64,000 nucleotides of DNA, from the NCBI RefSeq assembly GCF_002871915.2, contig NZ_CP126958.1, positions 620,001 to 684,000 of the forward strand, in the 5' to 3' direction. This document shows positions 38,751-47,809 of this stretch, piece by piece. The DNA comes from Aerococcus loyolae. GTDB taxonomy: Bacteria; Bacillota; Bacilli; Lactobacillales; Aerococcaceae. Position 1 is the stretch's first letter, and each line of letters opens with the position of its first letter. The notes beneath the pieces were generated by a model. It made no database searches. It saw nothing but the letters and a program-made list of their open reading frames with translations, and had not been told where the DNA came from. The position numbers and the translations under genes were made by a program.

Positions 38751-39959
38751 ATGAAGATCGGCTTTTTTACGGATACTTATTTTCCACAAACTAGTGGGGT
38801 GGCTAGCTCAATTCAGACCTTAAAAGAAGAATTGACCAAGGCCGGCCACCAAGTTTATATTTTTACCACGACAGATCCTAAGGTGAAAGAGGATCAAGCA
38901 GAAGAAGGAATATTTAGGTACGAATCCATCCCCTTTCTCTTTTTTAAAGAACGTCGGGTGGCAGTGACGACTTTACGACCGATTTATAAAAAGGCCAAAG
39001 AACTAGACTTAGATATCATCCATACCCATACCGAATTTACCATGGGAATTTTTGGTGTCATGGTGGCCCACCGTTTGCGCCTACCGATTGTCCATACTTA
39101 TCACACCTGGTATGAAAATTACCTGCATTATATCTTAAATGGTCACTTAGTTCCTAAGGCGGCGGTTAAGTCCTATACTCGTTATTTTTGTCAATTAGCT
39201 AATACGGTCATTGCCCCTAGTCAAATGATCCGCCAAGTTCTACTAGACTACGGTGTTGAACGTCCGATTGAAGTAATACCGACCGGGGTTCATTTTTCAC
39301 AGCAGCTAGCAGAGGCAGATCTCCAAAAATTAAAGCGTGAACTGGGGTTTGAGGACGATCAGCTGGTTCTTATTACGGTTAACCGGATTGCCCAAGAGAA
39401 GAATTTAGATAGCTTAATTCGGCAGATGGCTCAACTTCTGGAACTTATCCCCCAGGCTAGGCTCCTGATAGTTGGTGATGGGCCGGAAAAAGACCACTTA
39501 ATGGCCCTTTGCCAAGAACTCAAGATAAATCATGCAGTTATTTTTACTGGGATGGTTCCCCATGAAGAAATTAATGGTTATTATCAAATCGCAGATATTT
39601 ATGTGAATTTATCCGTGACTGAGACCCAGGGAATTACCTTTATCGAGGCCATTGGTAACCATCTGCCTATCGTGGCAATGAAGAATGACTATTTACTTAA
39701 CTTAAATCGGACAGCACCGATTGGTAAATTACTTGACCAGGTTGACCAGTTCAGTCAGGCAGTGCTTACCTTAGCAGAGTCAAGATCAGAAAATTGTCAA
39801 GCTTTTAAGCACTTAGAACAGGAAATTTCCGCCCAGACTTTCTATGAACGGGTCTATGCCTTGTATACTTCTTTAATAAGGAAGCAAGAAAGTCAGATGG
39901 AAGATGCCGATACTAGCTTTTTCGAGAAAATTTCTGAAAATATCTGGCCCTTTCAATAA
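38751..39959 (+). CDS. GT4 family glycosyltransferase, glycolipid-type
   Basis: A 402-residue GT-B glycosyltransferase. The N-domain begins MKIGFFTDTYFPQTSGVASSI, a pattern seen in diacylglycerol glucosyltransferases (BgsB/Alr-type) of lactic bacteria. The donor-site EX7E-like segment ETQGITFIEAIGNHLPIV is at about residues 288-305. Such enzymes make the glycolipid anchor of lipoteichoic acid on the inner membrane face. In enterococci two such genes lie in tandem (bgsB, bgsA); only one is here. Membrane association is not obvious from sequence. GGGGAGAGG precedes the ATG. Confidence 0.75.
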   Translation: MKIGFFTDTYFPQTSGVASSIQTLKEELTKAGHQVYIFTTTDPKVKEDQAEEGIFRYESIPFLFFKERRVAVTTLRPIYKKAKELDLDIIHTHTEFTMGIFGVMVAHRLRLPIVHTYHTWYENYLHYILNGHLVPKAAVKSYTRYFCQLANTVIAPSQMIRQVLLDYGVERPIEVIPTGVHFSQQLAEADLQKLKRELGFEDDQLVLITVNRIAQEKNLDSLIRQMAQLLELIPQARLLIVGDGPEKDHLMALCQELKINHAVIFTGMVPHEEINGYYQIADIYVNLSVTETQGITFIEAIGNHLPIVAMKNDYLLNLNRTAPIGKLLDQVDQFSQAVLTLAESRSENCQAFKHLEQEISAQTFYERVYALYTSLIRKQESQMEDADTSFFEKISENIWPFQ

Positions 39960-40023
39960 TTTTTACTTTTCATTTCATGACTTTTTGTTAAAATGAAACA
40001 AGAGTAATGAAAGGGGACAAAAA

Positions 40024-40251
40024 ATGCAAGCTTCACAACTAAAAGCGATTATTTCTCGACTTGAGGCCATGCTTGAAGAGGGATCAGATATTGAAGTGAG
40101 ACGATTTGAAAAAGAAGGCGAGGAACGATGCATGGTGCGCTATGATCGTGAAAGTGAAAGCTTTCTATTAATTGAGCATGGGGTAGATCAAACCTTTCAG
40201 TTTGATGACATCGATCTCGCCGCTATGGAGATTTACGACCTCATTCAATAA
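40024..40251 (+). CDS. YkuJ-like DUF1797 family protein
   Basis: A 75-residue acidic protein resembling Bacillus YkuJ (DUF1797): an N-terminal helix (LKAIISRLEAMLEE), two or three strands (RRFEKEGEERCMVRYD, SFLLIE) and the closing FDDIDLAAMEIYDLIQ, which is the most conserved part. Function unknown. AAAGGGGA precedes the ATG. It has its own terminator. Confidence 0.75.
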   Translation: MQASQLKAIISRLEAMLEEGSDIEVRRFEKEGEERCMVRYDRESESFLLIEHGVDQTFQFDDIDLAAMEIYDLIQ

Positions 40252-40265
40252 TTTTACCAACCAAC

Positions 40266-40291
40266 AGCCTGGAAATTGTCCAGGCTTTTTC
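40266..40291 (+). terminator. terminator of the ykuJ-like gene
   Basis: AGCCTGGA at 40266-40273 pairs with TCCAGGCT at 40279-40286, followed by T5. Confidence 0.9.
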
Positions 40292-40315
40292 TGTAAATAG
40301 ACAATTGGGCTGATC

Positions 40316-40345
40316 TTGTTAATCAAAGTTGACTTAGTGTATAAT
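40316..40345 (+). promoter_or_regulatory. murE promoter
   Basis: TTGTTA at 40316-40321, an 18-base spacer, TATAAT at 40340-40345, 30 bases before the ATG. Confidence 0.65.
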
Positions 40346-40374
40346 GGGAATTCAGAAGAGAAAGTGAGGCAATT

Positions 40375-41889
40375 ATGAACAAGACATTAAGGGAGATATG
40401 TCGCCTACTTGATGAACGGGGGCAATTAAAGAGTCCACTACTAAGGAGTCAGGCGCCGGTCCAAAACTTAAGTTACAATTCCAAGACGGTTTCTGAAGGA
40501 ACATTATTCTTTTGTAAGGGCGCCCATTTTAAACCGGCTTATTTAGAACAAGCCCAAGCTTTAGGAGCAGTTGCTTATGTGAGTGAGCAGGACTATGAGC
40601 TGGATTTACCCCTCATTCAAGTGGAAGATATTCGCTTAGCCATGCCTATTATTGCGGATTTCTTTTACCAAGCTCCTTACCAAGCCTTTCACCTAACTGG
40701 GATTACGGGGACTAAAGGAAAAACGACAACCACTTTTTATTTAACTAAGATTCTTGATTTGTACCAGGAAAGCTTAGGAAAGGGCCCAACAGCTTATCTG
40801 TCTTCCTCGCACTACTATGATGGTGTTGACCAAGGGGAATCCCACTTAACCACGCCCGAATCCCTTGAACTTTTCTATCGCTTTAACCATGTCCGCCAGT
40901 CAGCAATCGACTTTATGACCATGGAGGTTTCCAGTCAGGCTCTCAAGTATCACCGTGTAGCAGAAGTTCCCTTTGAAGTCGGAGCTTTTCTAAATATTTC
41001 CACGGACCATATTTCGCCAAGCGAGCATCCCAATTTCGAAGATTATTTCATGAGTAAGTTAAAGCTCTTTGACCAAAGTCGCTTGGCGGTGATTAACTTA
41101 GACGCTGACCATATCGATCGAATTTATCAAAGAGCAAGCAATTCGAAAACGGTCAAGGAAATTGTGACGGTTTCGACTAAGGATGAAAAGGCCGATTATC
41201 TAGCTAAAAATATTGTGTCTGGGGCTGATCAACAACACTTTGTCTTACATGCTCCTGACTTTGAAGGGGAAATCCGGATGAAGATGCTGGGGCGCTTCAA
41301 TGTAGAAAATGCCCTAGTCGCCATTGCGATTGCCCGCTATTATCAGGTCCCCTATGACATCATAAAAAAAGCCTTACAAGAAGCACAAACTGAAGGGCGG
41401 ATGGAAGTCTATCATTCTACGGATAAACGTATCCATGCTATCGTTGACTTTGCCCACAATAAATTGAGCCTAGAAAAACTTTTTGAAGCGAGTCAGCAAA
41501 TGTACCCCAAGGCCCATAGTATTGTCGTCTTTGGCTCTGCAGGGGATAAGGCCATTTCGAGGCGAAAGGATTTAGGAGAAGTGGCCGCCCAATATGCGGA
41601 TGAAATTATCCTCACCATGGATGACCCTGGGACTGAATCAGTGGGAAAAATATGCCAAGAAATCAACCGCCCCATTCAAGCGGCTAAGCGTCAGGCAGAA
41701 ATTATCCCTAATCGTCCCCAAGCTATTGCCTATGCTTTTCAACAGGCTTCTGCCTATGATGGGGAGGTCGTGGTCTTGATTGCTGGTAAGGGGGATGAAG
41801 ATACCATGAAAATTAATGGTGTCGACCAAGCTTACCCAACTGATCGCTATTATGTGAAGCAGGCTTTAGAAGAAATATCCAAGCAATAG
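40375..41889 (+). CDS. murE: UDP-MurNAc-tripeptide synthetase, L-lysine type
   Basis: A 504-residue Mur ligase adding the third residue of the peptidoglycan stem. ATP loop GITGTKGKTTTTF is at about residues 110-122, HLTTPESLELF at about 160-170, and the carbamylated Lys lies in YFMSKLKLF (about 224-232). The specificity motif reads DDPGTES (about 414-420) instead of the DNPR of diaminopimelate-adding enzymes, so L-lysine is predicted. The dcw cluster at 51528 lacks murE, which fits this being the main gene. hom follows after 17 bases, perhaps linking lysine-type wall and aspartate-family supply by chance of position. Confidence 0.9.
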   Translation: MNKTLREICRLLDERGQLKSPLLRSQAPVQNLSYNSKTVSEGTLFFCKGAHFKPAYLEQAQALGAVAYVSEQDYELDLPLIQVEDIRLAMPIIADFFYQAPYQAFHLTGITGTKGKTTTTFYLTKILDLYQESLGKGPTAYLSSSHYYDGVDQGESHLTTPESLELFYRFNHVRQSAIDFMTMEVSSQALKYHRVAEVPFEVGAFLNISTDHISPSEHPNFEDYFMSKLKLFDQSRLAVINLDADHIDRIYQRASNSKTVKEIVTVSTKDEKADYLAKNIVSGADQQHFVLHAPDFEGEIRMKMLGRFNVENALVAIAIARYYQVPYDIIKKALQEAQTEGRMEVYHSTDKRIHAIVDFAHNKLSLEKLFEASQQMYPKAHSIVVFGSAGDKAISRRKDLGEVAAQYADEIILTMDDPGTESVGKICQEINRPIQAAKRQAEIIPNRPQAIAYAFQQASAYDGEVVVLIAGKGDEDTMKINGVDQAYPTDRYYVKQALEEISKQ

Positions 41890-41906
41890 ATAAGAAGGAG
41901 GCAAGT

Positions 41907-43187
41907 ATGGTAAGTAAGAAGATAGCTATTTTAGGTTTAGGAACAGTTGGTCAGGGCGTATTCCGCGTTTTGCGCGATCATCAGGGCAAAATTACCAGCC
42001 AACTCCACCATGCCCTTGAAGTAAAAAAGATCTTTGTCAGAAGTCCCGAAAAAGTTACCGAAGAATTTTCTAATCAGGCTGAAATTGTTACTGATTATCA
42101 AGAAATTATTGCTGATCCTGACATTGATATTGTGGTTGAAGTCATGGGAGGCATAGATTTTGCCAAGCAATGTATTGAAGGCGCTCTTCAAGCCGGCAAA
42201 GCGGTGGTTACTGCCAATAAGGACCTTATTTGTGAACATGGAGCTGCCTTAAGTCAACTCGCTGAAGATAAAGGACTTGACTTACGCTTCGAGGCGGCGG
42301 TCGCTGGTGGTATTCCTATCTTAAACACCCTACGAAATAGTTTCGCCGGCGATGAAGTCACTGAAATATTAGGGATTCTAAACGGGACATCTAACTTTAT
42401 TATTAGCGAAATGACCGAAAATGGTTCTAGCTACCAAGAAGCCTTAGCTAAAGCTCAGAAACTCGGTTTCGCCGAAGCTGATCCTAGTGCCGATGTTGAT
42501 GGCCTTGACGCTGGTCGTAAGGCGGTTATCCTCGCCAAGATGGGCTTTGGTATTAGTCTTAATTTAGATGACGTGATGATTAAAGGGATTAGTGACTTGA
42601 ATGCGGTAGATATTGAGATTGCTAAGAATTTAGGTTACGTGATTAAATCCTTGGCAGTCCTTGACCGTCAAGGAGAAAATTTTGCCTGTGAAGTGCAAAG
42701 CTTTTTACTTGAAAAGTCACATCCATTAGCCATGGTTAAGCAAGAGATGAATGCTGTTTATACCAAGAGCAAGGCTGGCGGAGAAATGATGTTTTACGGT
42801 CCCGGAGCCGGCGAGTTGCCAACAGGGGTTGCTGTTGTGAGTGATATCATCCAAGTCGCTAAGAACCAGGAAAATGATGACTACCAAGTCTTTGCCAATT
42901 ATCGTTTAGATGAGAAGGTTCACTTGTCTGTCCAAGCCAACTATCCGTATTATTATCGTTTAGCCATCCAGGACCAGAGTCAAGGTCTAAAGACCCTGCT
43001 CGATCTCCTCAACCAAGAAGGGATCTCTATTAACCACTTGGGTAATTACCAAGAGGGAATGCTGTATATCTTAACCAGTCCAGGTAGCTATTCTTCCCAT
43101 CAAGCCATTGCCAAGCAGCTTGAAAGCGCTCAAGGAGTGGAGTTATTGGCTTCCTATCCTATTTTTAAAGAAGAGAAGGAGGACTAA
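41907..43187 (+). CDS. hom: homoserine dehydrogenase
   Basis: A 426-residue enzyme reducing aspartate semialdehyde to homoserine, precursor of threonine and methionine. The nucleotide fold is AILGLGTVGQGVFR (about residues 6-19). The catalytic domain has TANKDLICEHG (about 95-105) and NGTSNFI, FAEADPSADVDGLDAGRKAV (about 191-210). A C-terminal ACT domain (from about 350) is the usual site of threonine feedback. AGAAGGAGG precedes the ATG. It is followed 3 bases later by thrB. Confidence 0.96.
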   Translation: MVSKKIAILGLGTVGQGVFRVLRDHQGKITSQLHHALEVKKIFVRSPEKVTEEFSNQAEIVTDYQEIIADPDIDIVVEVMGGIDFAKQCIEGALQAGKAVVTANKDLICEHGAALSQLAEDKGLDLRFEAAVAGGIPILNTLRNSFAGDEVTEILGILNGTSNFIISEMTENGSSYQEALAKAQKLGFAEADPSADVDGLDAGRKAVILAKMGFGISLNLDDVMIKGISDLNAVDIEIAKNLGYVIKSLAVLDRQGENFACEVQSFLLEKSHPLAMVKQEMNAVYTKSKAGGEMMFYGPGAGELPTGVAVVSDIIQVAKNQENDDYQVFANYRLDEKVHLSVQANYPYYYRLAIQDQSQGLKTLLDLLNQEGISINHLGNYQEGMLYILTSPGSYSSHQAIAKQLESAQGVELLASYPIFKEEKED

Positions 43188-43190
43188 AGC

Positions 43191-44090
43191 ATGCAGCGTG
43201 TTATAGTTCCCGCCACTTCAGCCAATTTAGGCCCAGGTTTTGACTCGGTCGGGGTGGCTGTCGACCTGTATTTAAGAGTAGATATTATCGGCCCGAGTCA
43301 AGAATGGGAGATTAGACATAACCTGGGGAATGATGTCCCGACTGATGAGAATAACCTATTGATAAAAACTATTCTCGATCTTGCTCCCCAAACGCCGCCC
43401 CAACAATTATATATGCACAGTCAGATTCCCGTCACACGTGGCCTAGGGAGCAGTTCCAGTGCCATTGTTGCTGCTATTGAAATTGTTGATTATCTCAATC
43501 AATTCCAATGGTCACTTAGCCACAAAATCAATTTAGCCAATAAAATCGAAGGACATCCTGATAACATTGCTCCTTGTTTAGCAGGCGGACTAGTGATTGG
43601 AGTGGCCATCGGGTCTGAAGAAGTGATTTGGTCTAAGGAGGTCTTTCCTAATACCCGCTTAATCGCTACCGTGCCTCATTATCAATTATCGACTAAAAAA
43701 GCTCGCGAAGTTCTTCCTGATCAGCTCTCATATGCTGATGCTGTCCGGGCCAATGGGATGGGGAATGTTTTAGTTTCCAAGTTAATGGAAGGCAATCTGG
43801 ATGATGCGGGGCGGTTAATGGAACAGGATTATTTCCATGAGCCTTATCGTAAGAGCTTAGTGCCTGAATTAGAACAAGTGCGTCAACTTTTAAAAGGTGT
43901 TCCTGGAGTCTATGGCACTTATCTTAGTGGAGCTGGACCTACTGTAATGACCATGGTCCAGGCTTCCCATAGTCAAGAAATTAAGGACCTGCTGGAGGCT
44001 AGCCTTGAAGAGGTCAGTCTCTATGACCTTGCTATTGATGATAAGGGGAGTCGCTTTGAAGAAGTGAAAACCCTGGATGAGTTTGAATAA
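43191..44090 (+). CDS. thrB: homoserine kinase
   Basis: A 299-residue GHMP kinase phosphorylating homoserine. The GHMP ATP loop PVTRGLGSSSSAIVAAI is at about residues 81-97; N-terminal VPATSANLGPGFDSVG and C-terminal GTYLSGAGPTVMTM are typical. AGAAGGAGG precedes the ATG. thrC is not adjacent. It competes with MetA for homoserine. Confidence 0.96.
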   Translation: MQRVIVPATSANLGPGFDSVGVAVDLYLRVDIIGPSQEWEIRHNLGNDVPTDENNLLIKTILDLAPQTPPQQLYMHSQIPVTRGLGSSSSAIVAAIEIVDYLNQFQWSLSHKINLANKIEGHPDNIAPCLAGGLVIGVAIGSEEVIWSKEVFPNTRLIATVPHYQLSTKKAREVLPDQLSYADAVRANGMGNVLVSKLMEGNLDDAGRLMEQDYFHEPYRKSLVPELEQVRQLLKGVPGVYGTYLSGAGPTVMTMVQASHSQEIKDLLEASLEEVSLYDLAIDDKGSRFEEVKTLDEFE

Positions 44091-44097
44091 TATGTTT

Positions 44098-44138
44098 AAA
44101 CACGACTTCTAGCCACTAGTTTTAGGAGTCGTGTTTTC
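44098..44138 (+). terminator. terminator of murE-hom-thrB
   Basis: AACACGACT at 44099-44107 pairs with AGTCGTGTT at 44127-44135, with a T-rich tail. Confidence 0.85.
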
Positions 44139-44161
44139 CTCTATTTAAAAGACCCTATCAA

Positions 44162-44189
44162 TTATCAATGCCCATGATTATGCTATAAT
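44162..44189 (+). promoter_or_regulatory. promoter of the yqeG operon
   Basis: TTATCA at 44162-44167, a 16-base spacer and TGC-TATAAT (extended -10, 44181-44189), 27 bases before yqeG. Confidence 0.65.
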
Positions 44190-44215
44190 GTAAGAAATGT
44201 AGAGAGGAGAGGGAT

Positions 44216-44746
44216 ATGCTCACAGACTACTTCCTACCGACCTGGTTGGTAGATACAATTTATTCCATTTCTCCCCAAGCCCTCAAGAGCTTGAGTGTGA
44301 AAGGGATAATAACTGATTTAGACAACACCTTAATTGCCTGGGATTTTCCAGATGCTACCCAGGAATTGATTGAATGGGTCAAAGAGATGCAAGATAATGG
44401 CATTGAGGTCATGATTTTATCGAATAACAATGAACAGCGGGTAAAACATGTCGCAGATCAATTGCAAGTTCCATACTATTCAGCAGCTTTTAAACCTTTT
44501 CGCAAGGGAATAAGACATTTATTAAAAATTTCCGGCTTAAAAGAAGAAGAAGTTATTATTATTGGCGACCAGTTATTGACTGATATTTTTGTGGCCAACC
44601 GGCAAGGCTTGCGCAGTGTCTTGGTCCGACCGGTGACCAACAGTGATAGTGTAGTCACGCGGATAAACCGTCGTATCGAAAGCTTTGTCTTTAATGGACT
44701 AAAGAGACGCTATTCAGAATTAAAGTGGAGGGATCGGATTGACTGA
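44216..44746 (+). CDS. yqeG: YqeG family HAD-IIIA phosphatase
   Basis: A 176-residue HAD hydrolase. Motif I TDLDNTLIAW is at about residues 33-42, motif II LSNNN at about 69-73 and the acidic motif GDQLLTDIF at about 117-125. Substrate unknown; its conserved place before yqeH suggests a link with ribosome biogenesis. AGAGGAGAGGG precedes the ATG. It overlaps yqeH by 8 bases. Confidence 0.9.
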   Translation: MLTDYFLPTWLVDTIYSISPQALKSLSVKGIITDLDNTLIAWDFPDATQELIEWVKEMQDNGIEVMILSNNNEQRVKHVADQLQVPYYSAAFKPFRKGIRHLLKISGLKEEEVIIIGDQLLTDIFVANRQGLRSVLVRPVTNSDSVVTRINRRIESFVFNGLKRRYSELKWRDRID

Positions 44747-45851
44747 GGAAGTCCTTTATTGTATTGGTTGTGGAGCGGGTTTGCAAACAGACCAGCCCAA
44801 GGAGCGAGGTTACACCCCCAAAAGCGCCTATGACAAGGGGGTAGAAAGTGGCGAGCTCTATTGCCAGCGCTGTTTTAAATTGCGCCACTATAACCAATTA
44901 GAAAAAGTCCAAATGACCCCAGCAGAATTTAGGCATATTTTACATGAGATCAGTGAGGACGATGCTTTAGTCGTCAATGTCATTGATATTTTTGACGTAC
45001 AGTCCACCATTATTCCGTCCCTAGAACGTTTAGTGGGAAATAATGATATTGTATTTGTAGCGAATAAAGTTGACCTACTTCCTAGTGATGTCAAAAGTAG
45101 TAAAATTGAAGCCTGGCTGAAGAAATATTTAAAAGACCAAGGCTTTAAAGCCAGAAATGTTTTTCTTACCTCTGCTGTCAAAAATAAGGCCATTGATGAA
45201 CTCTTTGCCTTTATTGACCAACACCGCAAGGGCCGCAATGTTTACATTGTCGGCGTAAGTAATGTGGGGAAATCGACTCTAATTAACAGTATGCTTAGGG
45301 CCCAAGGTTTTAGCGATAGTGTCATTACTACTAGTCAATTTCCAGGAACCACTTTAAATTTGATAAAAATTCCTTTTGATGAAGCGAGTGACTTAATTGA
45401 TACACCAGGTATTCTTAAGGACAGTCAAATGACCAGTTTGTTGGATTATAAAAGTATTGAGCAGATCCTACCGCAAAAGCGGATAAAGCCGAGAACTTTC
45501 CAATTGAATCCAGGACAGAGTTTATTCTTCGGCGGAATGGCTCGGTTCGACTATCTAGCAGGGGACAAACAAGGGGTAACGGTTCACTTAAGTAATCAAG
45601 TGGACATCCATCGCCGAAAAACTGAAGGATCTGATGAATTCTTAGCCAAACACCAAGGAGACTTACTCGCCCCACCAAGTGCCAGTGAAGTCGAGCAATT
45701 TCCCGATCTTGTTAGTCAGGCCTATACCATCAAGGAGCCATGTGACCTGGTTATTGCTGGCTTAGGCTGGTTAAGTATCAAAAAGCCAGGAAAAGTAGCT
45801 ATTTATGCACCTAAAGCAGTCGATATTTTTCAAAGAAAACCACTTATTTAG
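44739..45851 (+). CDS. yqeH: circularly permuted GTPase YqeH
   Basis: A 370-residue GTPase needed for 30S ribosomal subunit assembly. A zinc finger leads (CIGCG, then CQRCF, about residues 8-50). The G motifs come in permuted order: NKVD (G4, about 108-111) before GVSNVGKST (G1, about 168-176) and DTPG (G3). A C-terminal RNA-binding domain follows. The start is TTG at 44739 (MTEEVLYCIGCG), 5 bases after GGAGGGA; no nearby ATG fits. Confidence 0.94.
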   Translation: MTEEVLYCIGCGAGLQTDQPKERGYTPKSAYDKGVESGELYCQRCFKLRHYNQLEKVQMTPAEFRHILHEISEDDALVVNVIDIFDVQSTIIPSLERLVGNNDIVFVANKVDLLPSDVKSSKIEAWLKKYLKDQGFKARNVFLTSAVKNKAIDELFAFIDQHRKGRNVYIVGVSNVGKSTLINSMLRAQGFSDSVITTSQFPGTTLNLIKIPFDEASDLIDTPGILKDSQMTSLLDYKSIEQILPQKRIKPRTFQLNPGQSLFFGGMARFDYLAGDKQGVTVHLSNQVDIHRRKTEGSDEFLAKHQGDLLAPPSASEVEQFPDLVSQAYTIKEPCDLVIAGLGWLSIKKPGKVAIYAPKAVDIFQRKPLI

Positions 45852-45859
45852 GAGGAAAT

Positions 45860-46183
45860 ATGCTAATTAATAAACAAAAAAAGGCAATCAAAAAAGCAGC
45901 TCATCATGAGAAAGCTATTTTGCAAATTGGTAAAAATGGCTTAAAGGATGAGTTAATAGAACAAATTGACCAAGCCCTAGAGAAGAGAGAGTTAGTTAAA
46001 GTCTCAGTCCTACAAAATGCCGGGATTGAAACTGACCAAGCTCTTGAAGCAATTGACCAGGCCCTAGCGCCTCAATTCGCTTATAGTATCGGACACACCA
46101 TCATCCTTTACCGGACTTCCTCAGAGGAAAAGAACCAAAAGCTATCGAAAGAAATTCGCGCCTTAAAAAATAAAGGAGTGTAA
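45860..46183 (+). CDS. yhbY: YhbY-type ribosome-associated RNA-binding protein
   Basis: A 107-residue CRM-domain protein. LINKQKKAIKKAAHHEKAILQIGKNGL opens the family fold and the GxxG-like loop is GKNG. It associates with the pre-50S particle in E. coli. The normal Bacillus neighbour aroE is absent between yqeH and this gene. AGGAGG precedes the ATG. Confidence 0.92.
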   Translation: MLINKQKKAIKKAAHHEKAILQIGKNGLKDELIEQIDQALEKRELVKVSVLQNAGIETDQALEAIDQALAPQFAYSIGHTIILYRTSSEEKNQKLSKEIRALKNKGV

Positions 46184-46186
46184 TGA

Positions 46187-46831
46187 ATGGCTGAAAACAG
46201 GCAAAGACAAGGAAATTACAGCTGCCAAGTCCTTGAAGAAGCCCAGGAAAGCAGTTCGCCTAAAAAAAGAATTGGCCTTTTAGGGGGAACCTTCAATCCC
46301 ATTCACCAGGGGCATTTGATGGTGGCTGAACAGGTCTATGAAAAGTTATGCCTGGACCGGGTGGACTTTATGCCTAGCAATCTTCCGCCTCATGTCGAGC
46401 ATAAGGAGACCATTGCTGCCGACAAACGTTTGGCCATGCTAAACCTTGCCATTCAAGCAAATGATCACTTTGCAATAGAAAAAATTGAGCTGGATCGTCC
46501 CGGTAAATCCTATACATACGATACTATGGATATCTTGACTACCCTCCACCCTGATAATGAGTATTATTTTATTATTGGCGGTGACATGGTGGAAAACCTC
46601 CCTAAGTGGTACCGGGTTGAAGAATTAATGCAGCTTTGTCATTTTGTCGGGGTCCAAAGACCTGGCTATGATATGCCGAGTGACTATAATATTATCTATG
46701 TCGATAGTCCTCAAATTGATATTTCTTCAAGCTATATACGGCAAAGCGTCAATAAGGGATCCAGCATCCGCTACTTATTGCCTGAAGCGGTCAGAGACTA
46801 TATTGATAAGGAAGGGTTATATCGTGACTAA
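46187..46831 (+). CDS. nadD: nicotinate-nucleotide adenylyltransferase
   Basis: A 214-residue nucleotidyltransferase making nicotinate adenine dinucleotide. The fold begins RIGLLGGTFNPIHQGHLMVAE (about residues 27-47) with the T/HxGH motif, and the ISSSYIRQ motif lies near 182-189. About 26 extra polar residues precede the fold; the ATG is supported by AAGGAG 8 bases upstream. Together with nadK it covers two NAD(P) synthesis steps. Confidence 0.95.
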   Translation: MAENRQRQGNYSCQVLEEAQESSSPKKRIGLLGGTFNPIHQGHLMVAEQVYEKLCLDRVDFMPSNLPPHVEHKETIAADKRLAMLNLAIQANDHFAIEKIELDRPGKSYTYDTMDILTTLHPDNEYYFIIGGDMVENLPKWYRVEELMQLCHFVGVQRPGYDMPSDYNIIYVDSPQIDISSSYIRQSVNKGSSIRYLLPEAVRDYIDKEGLYRD

Positions 46832-47435
46832 AGAAATAAGTTATTCCCACAAATACATTGTGGCTAGTCGTGAAGACTTAATTAAGGCATTAAAAAATAA
46901 TTTATCAAAGGATCGCTTCGAGCACTGTTTACGGGTGGAGTCTACCGCTATCGAGCTCGCCCAAAAATATCAGTTGAACTGGGAGCGGGCGGGGATAGCT
47001 GGCTTGCTCCATGACTATGCTAAAGAAGATAGTCTGGAAACTTTAAAGACCTATGCCCATTTCCCCGGTTTCGATGAAGAGTGGGTGAACTATGGTAATG
47101 CGATCTGGCATGGCCCCCTAGCAGCCATGAAGGCTGTGGATGAATTTGGCCTCCACGATCTAGAAATTTATTATGCCATTTATAAGCACACCACTGGAAG
47201 TATTGACTGGACCAATACAGCTAAGTTAGTCTTTTTAGCAGACTATATGGAGCCGGGTCGTGACTTCCCTGGTGTGGATCAAGCTCGGGCCTTAACTGAG
47301 CAATCCCTTGATTTGGCAGTGGATTATAAAATTAAGCAAAATCTAAAACATCTGATTGACAAGGGACAAAGTATTTATCCTGAAAGTTTAGCGGTGTATA
47401 ACGCTTGGATTAATAAGAAAGGAAAGAGTGAATGA
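46824..47435 (+). CDS. yqeK: YqeK family HD-domain hydrolase
   Basis: A 203-residue HD phosphohydrolase. Metal ligands are seen in FEHCLRVE (about residues 32-39), LLHDYAKE (about 66-73) and later HGPLAA and YKHTTG. YqeK proteins are symmetrical Ap4A hydrolases. GTG at 46824 is the start: AAGGG is 7 bases upstream and the codon overlaps the nadD end. A longer frame in the same phase inside nadD has no support. Confidence 0.9.
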   Translation: MTKEISYSHKYIVASREDLIKALKNNLSKDRFEHCLRVESTAIELAQKYQLNWERAGIAGLLHDYAKEDSLETLKTYAHFPGFDEEWVNYGNAIWHGPLAAMKAVDEFGLHDLEIYYAIYKHTTGSIDWTNTAKLVFLADYMEPGRDFPGVDQARALTEQSLDLAVDYKIKQNLKHLIDKGQSIYPESLAVYNAWINKKGKSE

Positions 47436-47809
47436 CTAATCAATTAAATCGTCCGTTAATGGAGCTTATTGTAAAGGCAGCTGACGATCGCTTAGGGCAA
47501 GATATTGTCGCTCTAGAAGTTAACCAATTAACCCCACTGGCTGACTATTTCGTTATTGTTAGCGCTAAAAATGACCGACAAGTCAATGCCATTGTGGATA
47601 GTATTGCGGAAGCTGTTGAAGCAGCAGACTATAAGGTTAAAGGCATTGAAGGGAAAGACGGCCATGCTTGGGTATTAATTGACTGTGTGGATGTCATTGT
47701 CCACGTCTTTAATAAAGAGGTGCGTAGTCATTATAATATTGAAAAATTGTGGAATGATGCGCCATTGGTCAATTTAACGGCTTTATTGGAAACTGAAGAT
47801 GAAGACTAA
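47432..47809 (+). CDS. rsfS: ribosomal silencing factor RsfS
   Basis: A 125-residue RsfS/YqeL. It binds L14 on the 50S subunit and blocks subunit joining when nutrients are short. Conserved segments are DYFVIVSAKNDRQVNAI (about residues 34-50), EGKDGHAWVLIDCVDVIVHVF and HYNIEKLWNDAPLV. It overlaps yqeK by 4 bases and yqeM by 11 bases. Confidence 0.95.
   Translation: MTNQLNRPLMELIVKAADDRLGQDIVALEVNQLTPLADYFVIVSAKNDRQVNAIVDSIAEAVEAADYKVKGIEGKDGHAWVLIDCVDVIVHVFNKEVRSHYNIEKLWNDAPLVNLTALLETEDED

Noticed and set aside
46644..46823. Longer YqeK starting inside nadD
   Set aside because: The extra 60 residues are nadD read out of phase; GTG 46824 has a good ribosome site and family-like start.
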